NCBI RefSeq assembly: GCF_014384745.1
Contig: NZ_JACRSO010000003.1
Span: forward strand, 62,001-126,000
From: Luoshenia tenuis
GTDB lineage: Bacteria > Bacillota > Clostridia > Christensenellales > GCA-900066905
Length of the DNA: 64,000 bases
Direction of reading: 5' to 3'
Part shown: positions 31,819-39,699 of the stretch, piece by piece
How the letters are laid out: each line of letters begins with the position of its first letter
Numbering within the stretch: position 1 is the first letter of the stretch
Program-made: the position numbers and the translations under genes
The notes under the pieces: generated by a model
Databases searched by the model: none
Told to the model about the DNA's origin: nothing
The model's input: the letters and a program-made list of their open reading frames with translations, nothing else

Positions 31819-32652
31819 ATGGCATCGGGGATCGACGTAGTAGTCAAAATCGGGTCGATGGCGCTGATCCGCAAACGGGAGAACGACATCGATTATAATA
31901 TTATCAGCCGTTTGGCCGGGGAATTGCGGCCGGGGATGATCCTGGTCTCCTCCGGGGCCACGGAGATCGGCCGGCTGGATTATATTAAGCGCGTAGGGCA
32001 GGAGCTCTATGGCGATCCAGATGAGGTCAAGACGGATTATTCGGCCCAGGGGCAGGCGATTTTGATGAATAATTACCGCCAGTTTGTGGACCAGCGCTAT
32101 GCTGTTCGGCAGATTTTGGTAGAGCATCAACACTTTAACGATCCGGAAAAGCGGGAGTACATCCGCCGGATGCTGCTGCGCGCGCCGGTACAGCAGGCGA
32201 TCCCCATCATCAATTATAACGACCCGGTATCCTTTGAGGAAAATCGTAAGATGGAGCTGAGCGATCTCAAGGCGCGGGCAGGGGAGAATCGGCATCTGGT
32301 GGAGTGCGTGGATAACGACGAAACCGCGGCGGTCATCTCGCAGTTGGTAGGCGCGCGGACGCTGCTGATCCTATCCTCTGTGGAGGGGATCTATCAGGAC
32401 CCCGGCGATCCCGCCACGCTGGTGGAGCGGGTTACCGGTTCGGACATTCAAAGCGTGGTTGCGGCCATACGCGAGCTGCAAAAGTCCTGCGTAGGGGCCA
32501 GCCGTGCGGGGGCCAATGGCGCCAAGGCTAAGCTGGAATTCGTTTTAGGGCCGGTGCAGGCGGGCACGCGGGTCATCATCGGCCATGCGCGCCATAGCAT
32601 TAGGGATTTGCTGGAGGGCCGCGTTGCGCGCACGGTGATCGGCGTGGAGTAA
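31819..32652 (+). CDS. amino-acid-kinase-fold protein, glutamate 5-kinase-like
   Basis: A 277-residue protein of the amino acid kinase superfamily. It has VVKIGSMAL at the N-terminus (the phosphate-binding K-GS of glutamate 5-kinase), LVSSGATEIG, PIINYNDPVSFEE (the N-N-D substrate loop) and LLILSSVEGIYQDP. However, the typical GTGGMxTK loop is replaced by GASRAGANGAKAK, there is no PUA domain and no proA nearby. Proline synthesis is therefore only one option. The start is ATG 31819, with GGGAGG 12 bases upstream; the TTG used for a longer frame lies over the ribosome site. Confidence 0.6.
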   Translation: MASGIDVVVKIGSMALIRKRENDIDYNIISRLAGELRPGMILVSSGATEIGRLDYIKRVGQELYGDPDEVKTDYSAQGQAILMNNYRQFVDQRYAVRQILVEHQHFNDPEKREYIRRMLLRAPVQQAIPIINYNDPVSFEENRKMELSDLKARAGENRHLVECVDNDETAAVISQLVGARTLLILSSVEGIYQDPGDPATLVERVTGSDIQSVVAAIRELQKSCVGASRAGANGAKAKLEFVLGPVQAGTRVIIGHARHSIRDLLEGRVARTVIGVE

Positions 32653-32679
32653 AAGCGGCAGGGGATGTAAAATCGGTTC

Positions 32680-32709
32680 AAAGAGGGCGGCATTAGCCGC
32701 CCTCTTTTT
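32680..32709 (+). terminator. intrinsic terminator before the binding-protein array
   Basis: AAAGAGGGCGG (32680-32690) and CCGCCCTCTTT (32697-32707) pair around CATTAG, followed by a T run. Confidence 0.93.
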
Positions 32710-32820
32710 ATGCGTCAGCGACTGAGAACGTAATAAAAAACGCGAATGATATGACTCAAATGTGAACTATATGAAGAAATTTGACTTATTAATGCCGTTA
32801 AATACATAATTATTTCATGA

Positions 32821-32850
32821 TTGACATATTAATGACACATTTGTTATAAT
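32821..32850 (+). promoter_or_regulatory. sigma-A promoter of binding protein 1
   Basis: TTGACA (32821-32826), an 18-base spacer and TATAAT (32845-32850). The -35 region TTGACATATTAATG is repeated as TTGACTTATTAATG exactly 40 bp upstream (32781). Confidence 0.9.
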
Positions 32851-32984
32851 GGTCTTGCGGCCAAAGGCCGCGGGCATTCTCTGTCATGTCTATACGTCGG
32901 CATGCAGCGGGGCCTATACTCTCCGCACATTTCAATTTAGGGGGAAACAGGGAGAGATAAACGGATTAAGGAGGGGAAACACAC

Positions 32985-34364
32985 ATGTCTAAACGTATCT
33001 CTATTGTCTTTTGTCTGCTATTGGTCGTAGCGATGGCGTTTTCGATCGTAGGCTGCAATAACCAGCCGGCAGACTCGTCTTCCAGCGCGGCGCCTTCGGG
33101 CGAGGCTTCGGCGTCTTCCAGCGCGGCAAGCTCAGAGCCAGTCCACATGGAGTTCTGGGATATGGCCTGGGGCCCGGCAGAGAAGTATCCGCCTACGGCC
33201 GAGGCTATTGTAAACAAATATTGCCAAGAGGTAGCGCCCAACGTTTCCATCAACTATACCAATCTGCCCTGGAGCAACTGGTTTGAAACCTATTCAACCG
33301 CGGTTGCTTCCAACGGCGCGCCGGACGTGGCTATCGGCGGCGGCTTTATGCCCTTCCAGTTTGCGGTAAACAACGAGGCTGCGGACCTTAAGTGGATCGT
33401 AGACGAGTGGAAAAAAGAGGGCACGGATGACGATTTCCTCGAAGGTATGCTGGATTACTACGTGTTCAAAGGCAAAACCGTTGGTATCCCGTTCAACTAT
33501 GACCCTCGCGTGATGTACATCCGCAAGGACTGGCTGGCCGACAAGGGCCTGTCTATGCCCACGACGTATGAGGAGTTCATCAACGTTGCCAAGGCCTTTA
33601 CCGAAAGGGATAAGGAGATCTATGGCTTGGCTTTCGGCGTTGTGACCAACTCCGCTGGCCCGTTCAGCTCTACGGCTACCGGCAACGGCGGCATGCTGTA
33701 CAATAAGGATGGCTCTGCGAATATCAATAGCGACCGTAACCTGCAGGTGATGAAATTCTTCCGTACGCTGAAGGATGAAGGTTGCCTGCCCGACGGTATT
33801 GAGAACTACTCCGGCGACGACGCGACCAAGCTGTTCAACGCGGGCAAGGCCGGTATCGTGATCAAATCCTGCGGCGACTATAAGAATGCCAGAACTACGG
33901 ACGGCTTTACGGCTGACCAGGTTTGCATTCTGCCTCCGCTCAAATCGCCCTCCGGCGTGCAAAAAGAGCAGCTGTGCGTGAATGGTTACATGGTATTTGA
34001 ACAGTCCCAGCACAAGGAAGAAGCGATGAAGTTCCTCAAATGGTTCTCGGAGAACAGCTCTGATCTGTGGGATCAGGACAAGGGTGGTCAGGATGGTTAT
34101 CCCGCCCGCTTGAGCTACATGAACGAGATGGACGAGTTCCAGAAGGATTATCGCAAAGACGTGATCGATAACGTGTTGTCCAACGCCATCACGCTGTGCT
34201 ACCCGCTGATCAGCGGCGTGCCCAGTGCTTCGGCGGCTGAGGGCCAGAAGTACGATATGATCTGCATGCAGGCGGCGCTGACCATGGATGAGGCCGGCAT
34301 GAAGAAGACGCTGGAAGATCTGCAGGCAGAGTTCCAGAAAACGATTGAGGATCAGGATAAGTAA
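32985..34364 (+). CDS. ABC solute-binding lipoprotein 1 (sugar type)
   Basis: A 459-residue extracellular solute-binding protein, family 1 (UgpB/MalE-like group). The signal peptide MSKRISIVFCLLLVVAMAFS ends in the lipobox IVGC, then a Ser/Ala linker. The mature part starts with the shared LEFWDMAWGPAEKYPPTAEA-like motif (here MEFWDMAWG) and keeps TNLPWSNWFETYSTAV, GNGGMLY, KSPSGVQK and FLKWFSENS. The variable middle (about 160-215) belongs to the LDYYVFKGKTVG...RKDWL...KAFTERDKEIYG type. Ligand unknown. It is a single-gene unit, without permease or ATPase nearby. Ribosome site GGAGGGG. Confidence 0.92.
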   Translation: MSKRISIVFCLLLVVAMAFSIVGCNNQPADSSSSAAPSGEASASSSAASSEPVHMEFWDMAWGPAEKYPPTAEAIVNKYCQEVAPNVSINYTNLPWSNWFETYSTAVASNGAPDVAIGGGFMPFQFAVNNEAADLKWIVDEWKKEGTDDDFLEGMLDYYVFKGKTVGIPFNYDPRVMYIRKDWLADKGLSMPTTYEEFINVAKAFTERDKEIYGLAFGVVTNSAGPFSSTATGNGGMLYNKDGSANINSDRNLQVMKFFRTLKDEGCLPDGIENYSGDDATKLFNAGKAGIVIKSCGDYKNARTTDGFTADQVCILPPLKSPSGVQKEQLCVNGYMVFEQSQHKEEAMKFLKWFSENSSDLWDQDKGGQDGYPARLSYMNEMDEFQKDYRKDVIDNVLSNAITLCYPLISGVPSASAAEGQKYDMICMQAALTMDEAGMKKTLEDLQAEFQKTIEDQDK

Positions 34365-34384
34365 AAGCAAGCGCTTTTGTTTCC

Positions 34385-34425
34385 AAATAGAGGAGGCGGT
34401 CACCCGCCTCCTCTATTTATGTTTT
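34385..34425 (+). terminator. intrinsic terminator of binding protein 1
   Basis: A 15-bp perfect stem (34385-34399 with 34404-34418) with a 4-base loop and T-rich tail. Confidence 0.95.
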
Positions 34426-34467
34426 ATTAATATTGTTGTGAACAAATTTGAAAAAATATTTGGCGAA

Positions 34468-34497
34468 TTGATTTTATAGGCGCGGTGGCGCTATAAT
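34468..34497 (+). promoter_or_regulatory. sigma-A promoter of binding protein 2
   Basis: TTGATT (34468-34473), an 18-base spacer and TATAAT (34492-34497). The leader to the start codon is about 180 bases. Confidence 0.8.
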
Positions 34498-34573
34498 GTC
34501 CACATAAAATCCGCATTCGAGCTAATTTCTAGTCCCGCAAATCTAACGGACGTAAATTTAATTCGTTCATCCC

Positions 34574-34632
34574 GATTTACCTATTGATACCGATATTCAG
34601 CGATAGGAATGTCGCGAATATTCGATATAGCG
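34574..34632 (+). promoter_or_regulatory. leader hairpin of binding protein 2
   Basis: CGATATTC (34591-34598) pairs with GAATATTCG (34616-34624; one bulged T) about 95 bases after the -10 box. The position resembles the leader hairpins of copies 3, 4 and 7, but the flanks ATTACAA and TTTGCAATA are not recognisable. Confidence 0.35.
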
Positions 34633-34683
34633 CAGCTATAAATATAGATTGGCTGTGTTAAATGATCAAAAGGGGGAACACAC

Positions 34684-36060
34684 ATGTCCAAACGCATCTC
34701 TGTCGTATTCTGTCTTATGTTGGCCGTGGCGATGGCATTCTCGACCGTAGGATGCGCGCAGCCCGCGGCGGACAGCGCTGCCAGCTCGGCCCCATCCGGC
34801 GATGCTTCTGCATCTACCGAGGCGGGCGGCGGTGAAGCGATCACCCTGGAGTTCTGGGATATGGCCTGGGGTCCGGCGGAAAAATATCCGCCTACGGCTG
34901 AAGCCATTGCGCACCGTTATACTGAAGAGGTAGCTTCCAATGTCACCATCAATTATACGAATCTGCCCTGGAACAATAACTTTGAGCAGTATTCTACCGC
35001 CGTTGCCTCCAACAGCGCCCCGGATGTAGCCATTGGTAATGGCTTTATGCCCTTCCAGTTTGCGGTGAATGACGAGGCGGCCGATATTGGCTGGATCGTG
35101 GATGAGTGGAAAAAGGAAGGTACCGATGGGGACTTCCTGGAAGGCATGCTGGATTACTATGTGTACCATGACAAGGTAGTGGGTATTCCGTTTAACTACG
35201 ACCCGCGCGCGACCTACTATCGTGCAGATCTGCTGGCGGAAAAAGGCCTGCAATGCCCCACGACCTATGATGAGTTCATCAATGTGACCAAGCAAATGAC
35301 GGATAAAGAGAACGAGTTTTACGGCTTTGCTTTCGGCGTCGTTTCGGATTCCGCAGGCCCGTTCAGCAATTATGCCACCGGCAACGGCGGCATGCTGTAC
35401 GATAAAGACGGCAACGCGAATATTAATAGTGAGCGCAACTTGCAGGTGATGAAGTTCTTCCGTACATTGCTGGACGAAGGCTGCCTGCCCGAGGGCATTG
35501 AGGGTTACAGCGGTCCGGATGCCACCAAGCTGTTTGCGGCAGGCCAGGCGGCGTTCTGCTACAAAGCGGTTGGCGACTATAAAAACGCGGTCACCACCGA
35601 TGGTTATACCACCGATCAAGTCAAGATCATGCCTCCGCTCAAATCGCCCTCCGGCGTGCAAAAGGCGCAGCTGTGCGTGAACGGTTATATGGTATTCGAG
35701 CAGTCCGCGCATAAAGAAGAAGCCATGAAATTCCTGAAGTGGTTCTCTGAGAACAGCGCTGACCTGTGGGATCAGGAGAAGGGCGCGCAAGATGGCTTCC
35801 CGGCCCGCCTAAGCTTTATGAACGAGCTTGACGAATTCAAGAAGGATTACCGACAGGAGGGGATCACCAAGATCCTGAACAACGGCATTACGCTGTGCTA
35901 TCCTATGCTGAATGGTTCGCCCAGCGCCGCAATGGCTGAAGGCCAGAAATATGATATGATCATTTTGCAGGCGGCGCTGACGATGGATGAGCAGGGTATG
36001 AAAGATACGTTGGAAAAACTAAATAATGAATTCCAGCAAATCATCGATGAGCAGGATTGA
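34684..36060 (+). CDS. ABC solute-binding lipoprotein 2 (sugar type)
   Basis: 458 residues, paralogue of copy 1. Lipobox STVGC, then a Ser/Ala/Gly linker. It differs from the other copies in the first helix-strand region (ATEEVASNVTINYTNLPWNNNFEQYSTAVASNSAPDVAIGN), where most have SNWFETYS and NGAPDVAIGG. Middle region of the LDYYVYHDKVVG...RADLL...KQMTDKENEFYG type, shared with copies 3 and partly 6. The C-terminus ends EFQQIIDEQD. It has its own promoter, leader hairpin and terminator; the ribosome site is AAAGGGGG, nine bases before ATG. Confidence 0.92.
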   Translation: MSKRISVVFCLMLAVAMAFSTVGCAQPAADSAASSAPSGDASASTEAGGGEAITLEFWDMAWGPAEKYPPTAEAIAHRYTEEVASNVTINYTNLPWNNNFEQYSTAVASNSAPDVAIGNGFMPFQFAVNDEAADIGWIVDEWKKEGTDGDFLEGMLDYYVYHDKVVGIPFNYDPRATYYRADLLAEKGLQCPTTYDEFINVTKQMTDKENEFYGFAFGVVSDSAGPFSNYATGNGGMLYDKDGNANINSERNLQVMKFFRTLLDEGCLPEGIEGYSGPDATKLFAAGQAAFCYKAVGDYKNAVTTDGYTTDQVKIMPPLKSPSGVQKAQLCVNGYMVFEQSAHKEEAMKFLKWFSENSADLWDQEKGAQDGFPARLSFMNELDEFKKDYRQEGITKILNNGITLCYPMLNGSPSAAMAEGQKYDMIILQAALTMDEQGMKDTLEKLNNEFQQIIDEQD

Positions 36061-36081
36061 TGAACAGCTATAAGCAAAGTA

Positions 36082-36112
36082 AAACGGGGTGCAGCTTAGC
36101 TGCGCCCCGTTT
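36082..36112 (+). terminator. intrinsic terminator of binding protein 2
   Basis: AAACGGGG-T-GCAGC / GCTGC-G-CCCCGTTT hairpin around TTA, with one internal mismatch. Confidence 0.88.
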
Positions 36113-36137
36113 CGCTATTATACGACAAATTTACATA

Positions 36138-36166
36138 TTGACAAAAATAAGGCAAAAAGTTATACT
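36138..36166 (+). promoter_or_regulatory. sigma-A promoter of binding protein 3
   Basis: TTGACA (36138-36143), a 17-base spacer and TATACT (36161-36166). Confidence 0.88.
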
Positions 36167-36245
36167 TAACCAAAGAATATCGTTTGTTTACATATTATAT
36201 TTACAAATCACGTATTTTGTCATAATTTAACTTTTTCATCTAATG

Positions 36246-36300
36246 GGATTACAAATATCATCTCGCCGGTTAGGGGATGGGCTGATATTTGCAATAGGGT
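36246..36300 (+). promoter_or_regulatory. conserved leader hairpin, copy A (ATTACAA...TTTGCAATA element)
   Basis: CAAATATCA (36252-36260) and TGATATTTG (36283-36291) form a 9-bp perfect stem. The flanks GGGATTA on the left and CAATAGGGTGG on the right are shared with copy B upstream of binding protein 4. The element lies about 85 bases after the -10 box and 60 bases before the start codon, so it is transcribed. Confidence 0.7.
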
Positions 36301-36355
36301 GGACTGGCTATACAAATAAAGCCGGCACTCAAGAAATTCAAGAGGGGGAACACAC

Positions 36356-37729
36356 ATGTCGAAACGTATCTCTGTCGTCTTCTGTCTGCTGCTGGTTGTG
36401 GCGATGGCATTCTCGATCGTAGGATGCTCGCAGCCCGCGGACAACTCTGCTGGTTCGGCTTCGTCCGGCGATGCTTCTACATCCGCCGGTGCGGACAATG
36501 CTGAGCCGGTCGAACTGGAATTCTGGGATATGGCCTGGGGCAAGGCGGAAAAGTATCCGCCCGCGGCTGAGGCTATCATCGAAAGGTACTGCACTGAAGT
36601 AGCGCCCAACGTATCGATCAAGTACACCAACCTGCCCTGGGGCAACTGGTTCGAGACCTATTCCACGGCCGTGGCTTCCAACGGTGCGCCGGACGTGGCC
36701 ATCGGCGGCGGTTTCATGCCCTTCCAGTTCGCGGTGAACAACGAAGCGGCTGATCTGCAGTGGATCATCGACGAGTGGAAAAAGGAAGGCACCGACGGCG
36801 ACTTCCTGGAAGGCATGTTGGACTACTACGTGTATCATGACAAAGTAGTGGGTATTCCCTTCAACTACGATCCGCGCGCGACCTATTACCGCGACGACTG
36901 GTTTAAAGAAAAGGGCGTTGCGGTGCCCACGACTTATGATGAGTTCATCAGCGCAGCCAAGCAGATGACCGATAAGGAAAAGGGTATTTACGGTTTTGCG
37001 TTTGGCGTTGTAACGGATGCGGCTGGTCCCTTCATGAACTATGCTACCGGCAACGGCGGCATGCTGTATGACAAAGACGGCAATGCGAACATCAACAACG
37101 AGCGTAACCTGCAGGTGATGAAGTTCTTCCGCGCGCTGCTGGACGAGGGTTGCCTGCCCGAGGGCATCGAGGGTTACAGCGGACCGGATGCGACCAAGTT
37201 GTTCAGCGCTGGCCAGGCGGCGATTTGCTACAAAGCTGTAGGCGACTATAAAAATGCTGTGACATTGGATGGCTTTACGACGGATCAGGTCAAGATCATG
37301 GCCCCGCTGAAATCGCCCTCCGGTGTGCAGAAAGCTCAGCTGTGCGTAAACGGCTATCTGGTATTTGAGCAGTCTGAAAACAAGCCCGAAGCGATGAAGT
37401 TCCTGAAATGGTTCTCCGAGAACAGCCAGGATCTGTGGGATCAGGACAAGGGCGGCCAGGACGGCTTCCCGGCTCGCCAGAGCTTCATGGACGAGATGGA
37501 TGAGTTCAAGAAGGATTACCGCCAGGAGGCGATCACCAAGATCCTGTCCAACGGCATCACGCTGTGCTACCCCATGATCAGCGGCGCGCCCAGCGCTTCC
37601 GCGGCAGAGGGTCAGAAGTTTGATATGATCTGCTTGCAGGCCGCTTTGTCCATGGACGAGGCTGGTATGAAGAAGACGCTGGAAGATTTAAATGAGCAGT
37701 TCCAGCAGATCATTGACGAGCAGGATTAG
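36356..37729 (+). CDS. ABC solute-binding lipoprotein 3 (sugar type)
   Basis: 457 residues, lipobox SIVGC. It shares SNWFETYS-type N-lobe sequence with copies 1 and 4-7 (here WGNWFETYS) and LDYYVYHDKVVG with copy 2, but has a unique RDDWFKEKGVAVP segment followed by the KQMTDKEKGIYG type. EFWDMAWG is followed by KAEKYPPAAEA in place of PAEKYPPTAEA. These differences cluster where family members line the sugar cleft, so a different ligand is likely. Single-gene unit; the ribosome site is AGAGGGGGAA before ATG. Confidence 0.92.
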   Translation: MSKRISVVFCLLLVVAMAFSIVGCSQPADNSAGSASSGDASTSAGADNAEPVELEFWDMAWGKAEKYPPAAEAIIERYCTEVAPNVSIKYTNLPWGNWFETYSTAVASNGAPDVAIGGGFMPFQFAVNNEAADLQWIIDEWKKEGTDGDFLEGMLDYYVYHDKVVGIPFNYDPRATYYRDDWFKEKGVAVPTTYDEFISAAKQMTDKEKGIYGFAFGVVTDAAGPFMNYATGNGGMLYDKDGNANINNERNLQVMKFFRALLDEGCLPEGIEGYSGPDATKLFSAGQAAICYKAVGDYKNAVTLDGFTTDQVKIMAPLKSPSGVQKAQLCVNGYLVFEQSENKPEAMKFLKWFSENSQDLWDQDKGGQDGFPARQSFMDEMDEFKKDYRQEAITKILSNGITLCYPMISGAPSASAAEGQKFDMICLQAALSMDEAGMKKTLEDLNEQFQQIIDEQD

Positions 37730-37748
37730 GAAAGAAGATTAGACTAGC

Positions 37749-37780
37749 AAAAAGAGAGGCGCCGCGGCGCCTCTCTTTTT
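37749..37780 (+). terminator. intrinsic terminator of binding protein 3
   Basis: AAAAAGAGAGGCGCC and GGCGCCTCTCTTTTT form a perfect 15-bp stem (37749-37763, 37766-37780). Confidence 0.95.
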
Positions 37781-37824
37781 ATTGTGTCTTAAATGTGAAA
37801 TAATAAGGAGGAAATATGTTTTAG

Positions 37825-37853
37825 TTGACGAAAATGTTTCTAATTGCTATAAT
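37825..37853 (+). promoter_or_regulatory. sigma-A promoter of binding protein 4
   Basis: TTGACG (37825-37830), a 17-base spacer and TATAAT (37848-37853). Confidence 0.9.
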
Positions 37854-37925
37854 CGTACATGAAATATTCATGATTACTGCAATGATTACACAAATTGCGT
37901 TATTATGACATATTTATCCTTGCTG

Positions 37926-37982
37926 GGGTTACAAATACATGTCCATATCCCATGGGAAGAACATGTATTTGCAATAGAGTGG
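37926..37982 (+). promoter_or_regulatory. conserved leader hairpin, copy B (ATTACAA-type element)
   Basis: CAAATACATGT (37932-37942) and ACATGTATTTG (37961-37971) form an 11-bp perfect stem. The flanks are GGGGTTA and CAATAGAGTGG. Compared with copy A both arms have changed together, so pairing is kept. It lies about 80 bases after the -10 box. Confidence 0.75.
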
Positions 37983-38050
37983 GGCGTTTATATTTTGAAG
38001 AGATTCAAAAAGACGGGCTGCACTCGATCATTACAAAAGGGGGAACACAC

Positions 38051-39430
38051 ATGTCGAAACGTATCTCTGTCGTCTTTTGTCTGCTGTTGGTTGTGGCGAT
38101 GGCATTCTCGATCGTAGGATGCTCTTCTCAGCCCGCGGCAGATAACTCTGCCAGCTCGGCTCCGTCTGGCGATGCTTCTGCGTCTGCCAGCGCGGATAAT
38201 GCTGAGCCGGTGAACCTGGAGTTCTGGGATATGGCCTGGGGCCCGGCGGAGCAGTACCCGCCCACGGCTGAGGCCATTATCGAGAAGTACACCACCGAGG
38301 TGGCTCCGAACGTCTCCATTAAGTACACGAACCTGCCCTGGAGCAACTGGTTCGAGACCTATTCCACGGCTGTGGCTTCCAATGGTGCGCCTGATGTAGC
38401 CATCGGCGGCGGTTACATGCCCTTCCAGTTCGCGGTAAACAATGAGGCGGCCGATATTGGCTGGATCGTTGACGAGTGGAAGAAGGAAGGCACCGACGGC
38501 GATTTCCTGGAAGGCATGCTGGACTACTATGTTTATCATGACAAAGTGATCGGCATCCCCTTCAACTATGATCCGCGCGCTACCTATTATCGTGCCGACC
38601 TGTTGGCGGAAAAAGGCCTGGAAGTACCGACCACCTACGAAGAGTTCATTGATGTTACCAGCAAGATGTCCGATCCTGCCAACAACTTCTACGGCTTCAC
38701 GTTCTCCGTTGTGGGCAGCACGGCTGGCCCGTTCAGCAATGTAGCTACCGGCAACGGCGGTATGCTGTATGACAAAGACGGCAATGCGAACATCAACAGC
38801 GAGCGCAACCTGCAGGTTATGAAGTTCTTCCGCGCTTTGAAAGATGCGGGCAGCCTGCCGGATGGTACCGAAGGTTATGCCGATAGCGATTGCACCAAGT
38901 TGTTCGCCGCCGGCGGCGCGGCGTTCTGCTACAAGGGCGTTGGCGACTACAAAAACGCTGTGACCAAAGACGGCTTCACCACCGATCAGGTCAAGATCAT
39001 GGCTCCTTTGAAATCGCCCTCCGGTGTACAGAAGGCTCAGCTGTGCGTGAACGGCTACCTGGTATTCGAGCAGTCCGAAAATAAAGAAGCTGCAATGAAG
39101 TTCCTGAAATGGTTCTCTGAGAACAGCCAGGATCTGTGGGATTCTGACAAGGGCGCCCAGGATGGTTTCCCGGCTCGCCAGAGCTTCATGAACGAGATGG
39201 ACGAGTTTAAGAAGGATTATCGCCAGGAGGCGATCACCAAGATTCTGTCCAACGGCATCACGCTGTGCTACCCCATGCTCAGCGGCGCGCCCAGCGCTTC
39301 CGTTGCTGAGGGCCAGAAGTATGACATGCAGCTCATGCAGGCTGCTCTGACCATGGACGAGCAGGGCATGAAGGATACGCTGGAAAAACTGAATACGGAA
39401 TTCCAGAAAGTTATCGACGAGCAGGACTAA
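38051..39430 (+). CDS. ABC solute-binding lipoprotein 4 (sugar type)
   Basis: 459 residues from the ATG with AAAGGGGG nine bases upstream; the frame is open further 5' but the longer starts lie in the leader and lack the signal peptide. Lipobox SIVGC. The middle region is LDYYVYHDKVIG...RADLLAEKGLEVP...SKMSDPANNFYG, almost identical to copy 5, as is the C-terminal half (KDAGSLPDGTEGYADSDC). The 5' end of the gene and about 35 bases before it are nearly identical to those of copy 6. Mosaic identity points to recombination between copies. Confidence 0.92.
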   Translation: MSKRISVVFCLLLVVAMAFSIVGCSSQPAADNSASSAPSGDASASASADNAEPVNLEFWDMAWGPAEQYPPTAEAIIEKYTTEVAPNVSIKYTNLPWSNWFETYSTAVASNGAPDVAIGGGYMPFQFAVNNEAADIGWIVDEWKKEGTDGDFLEGMLDYYVYHDKVIGIPFNYDPRATYYRADLLAEKGLEVPTTYEEFIDVTSKMSDPANNFYGFTFSVVGSTAGPFSNVATGNGGMLYDKDGNANINSERNLQVMKFFRALKDAGSLPDGTEGYADSDCTKLFAAGGAAFCYKGVGDYKNAVTKDGFTTDQVKIMAPLKSPSGVQKAQLCVNGYLVFEQSENKEAAMKFLKWFSENSQDLWDSDKGAQDGFPARQSFMNEMDEFKKDYRQEAITKILSNGITLCYPMLSGAPSASVAEGQKYDMQLMQAALTMDEQGMKDTLEKLNTEFQKVIDEQD

Positions 39431-39446
39431 AATCCATTCGTAACTG

Positions 39447-39479
39447 AAAAAAAGAGACGGCATAGCCGTCTCTTTTTTT
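39447..39479 (+). terminator. intrinsic terminator of binding protein 4
   Basis: AAAGAGACGG-CATAG-CCGTCTCTTT hairpin with long A and T flanks, able to act in both directions. Confidence 0.95.
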
Positions 39480-39565
39480 ATGCATTTCTTGGAAAATTAG
39501 CGTCAAATAAGAAGTGGATGTAAAAAAAGTGAAAAAAGTCCTCAAAAATCCCCCTGTTTTATTAG

Positions 39566-39595
39566 TTGACTAAGCTTATTTCGTTTTGATATTAT
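39566..39595 (+). promoter_or_regulatory. sigma-A promoter of binding protein 5
   Basis: TTGACT (39566-39571), an 18-base spacer and TATTAT (39590-39595). The leader is shorter than for the other copies and lacks the ATTACAA-type element. Confidence 0.75.
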
Positions 39596-39699
39596 AACAT
39601 CAAAATGAAAGATTATGAATGGAACATGATTGGTGCTCTATTTATAATCAGCTCTTCTATATTGGAAGGGCGAAGAAAAACAGAAAGGGGAACACACGC

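Noticed and set aside
37895..38050. N-terminal extension of binding protein 4
   Set aside because: The longer frame lies in the leader hairpin region and lacks a ribosome site; the signal peptide and AAAGGGGG start at 38051 match the paralogues.
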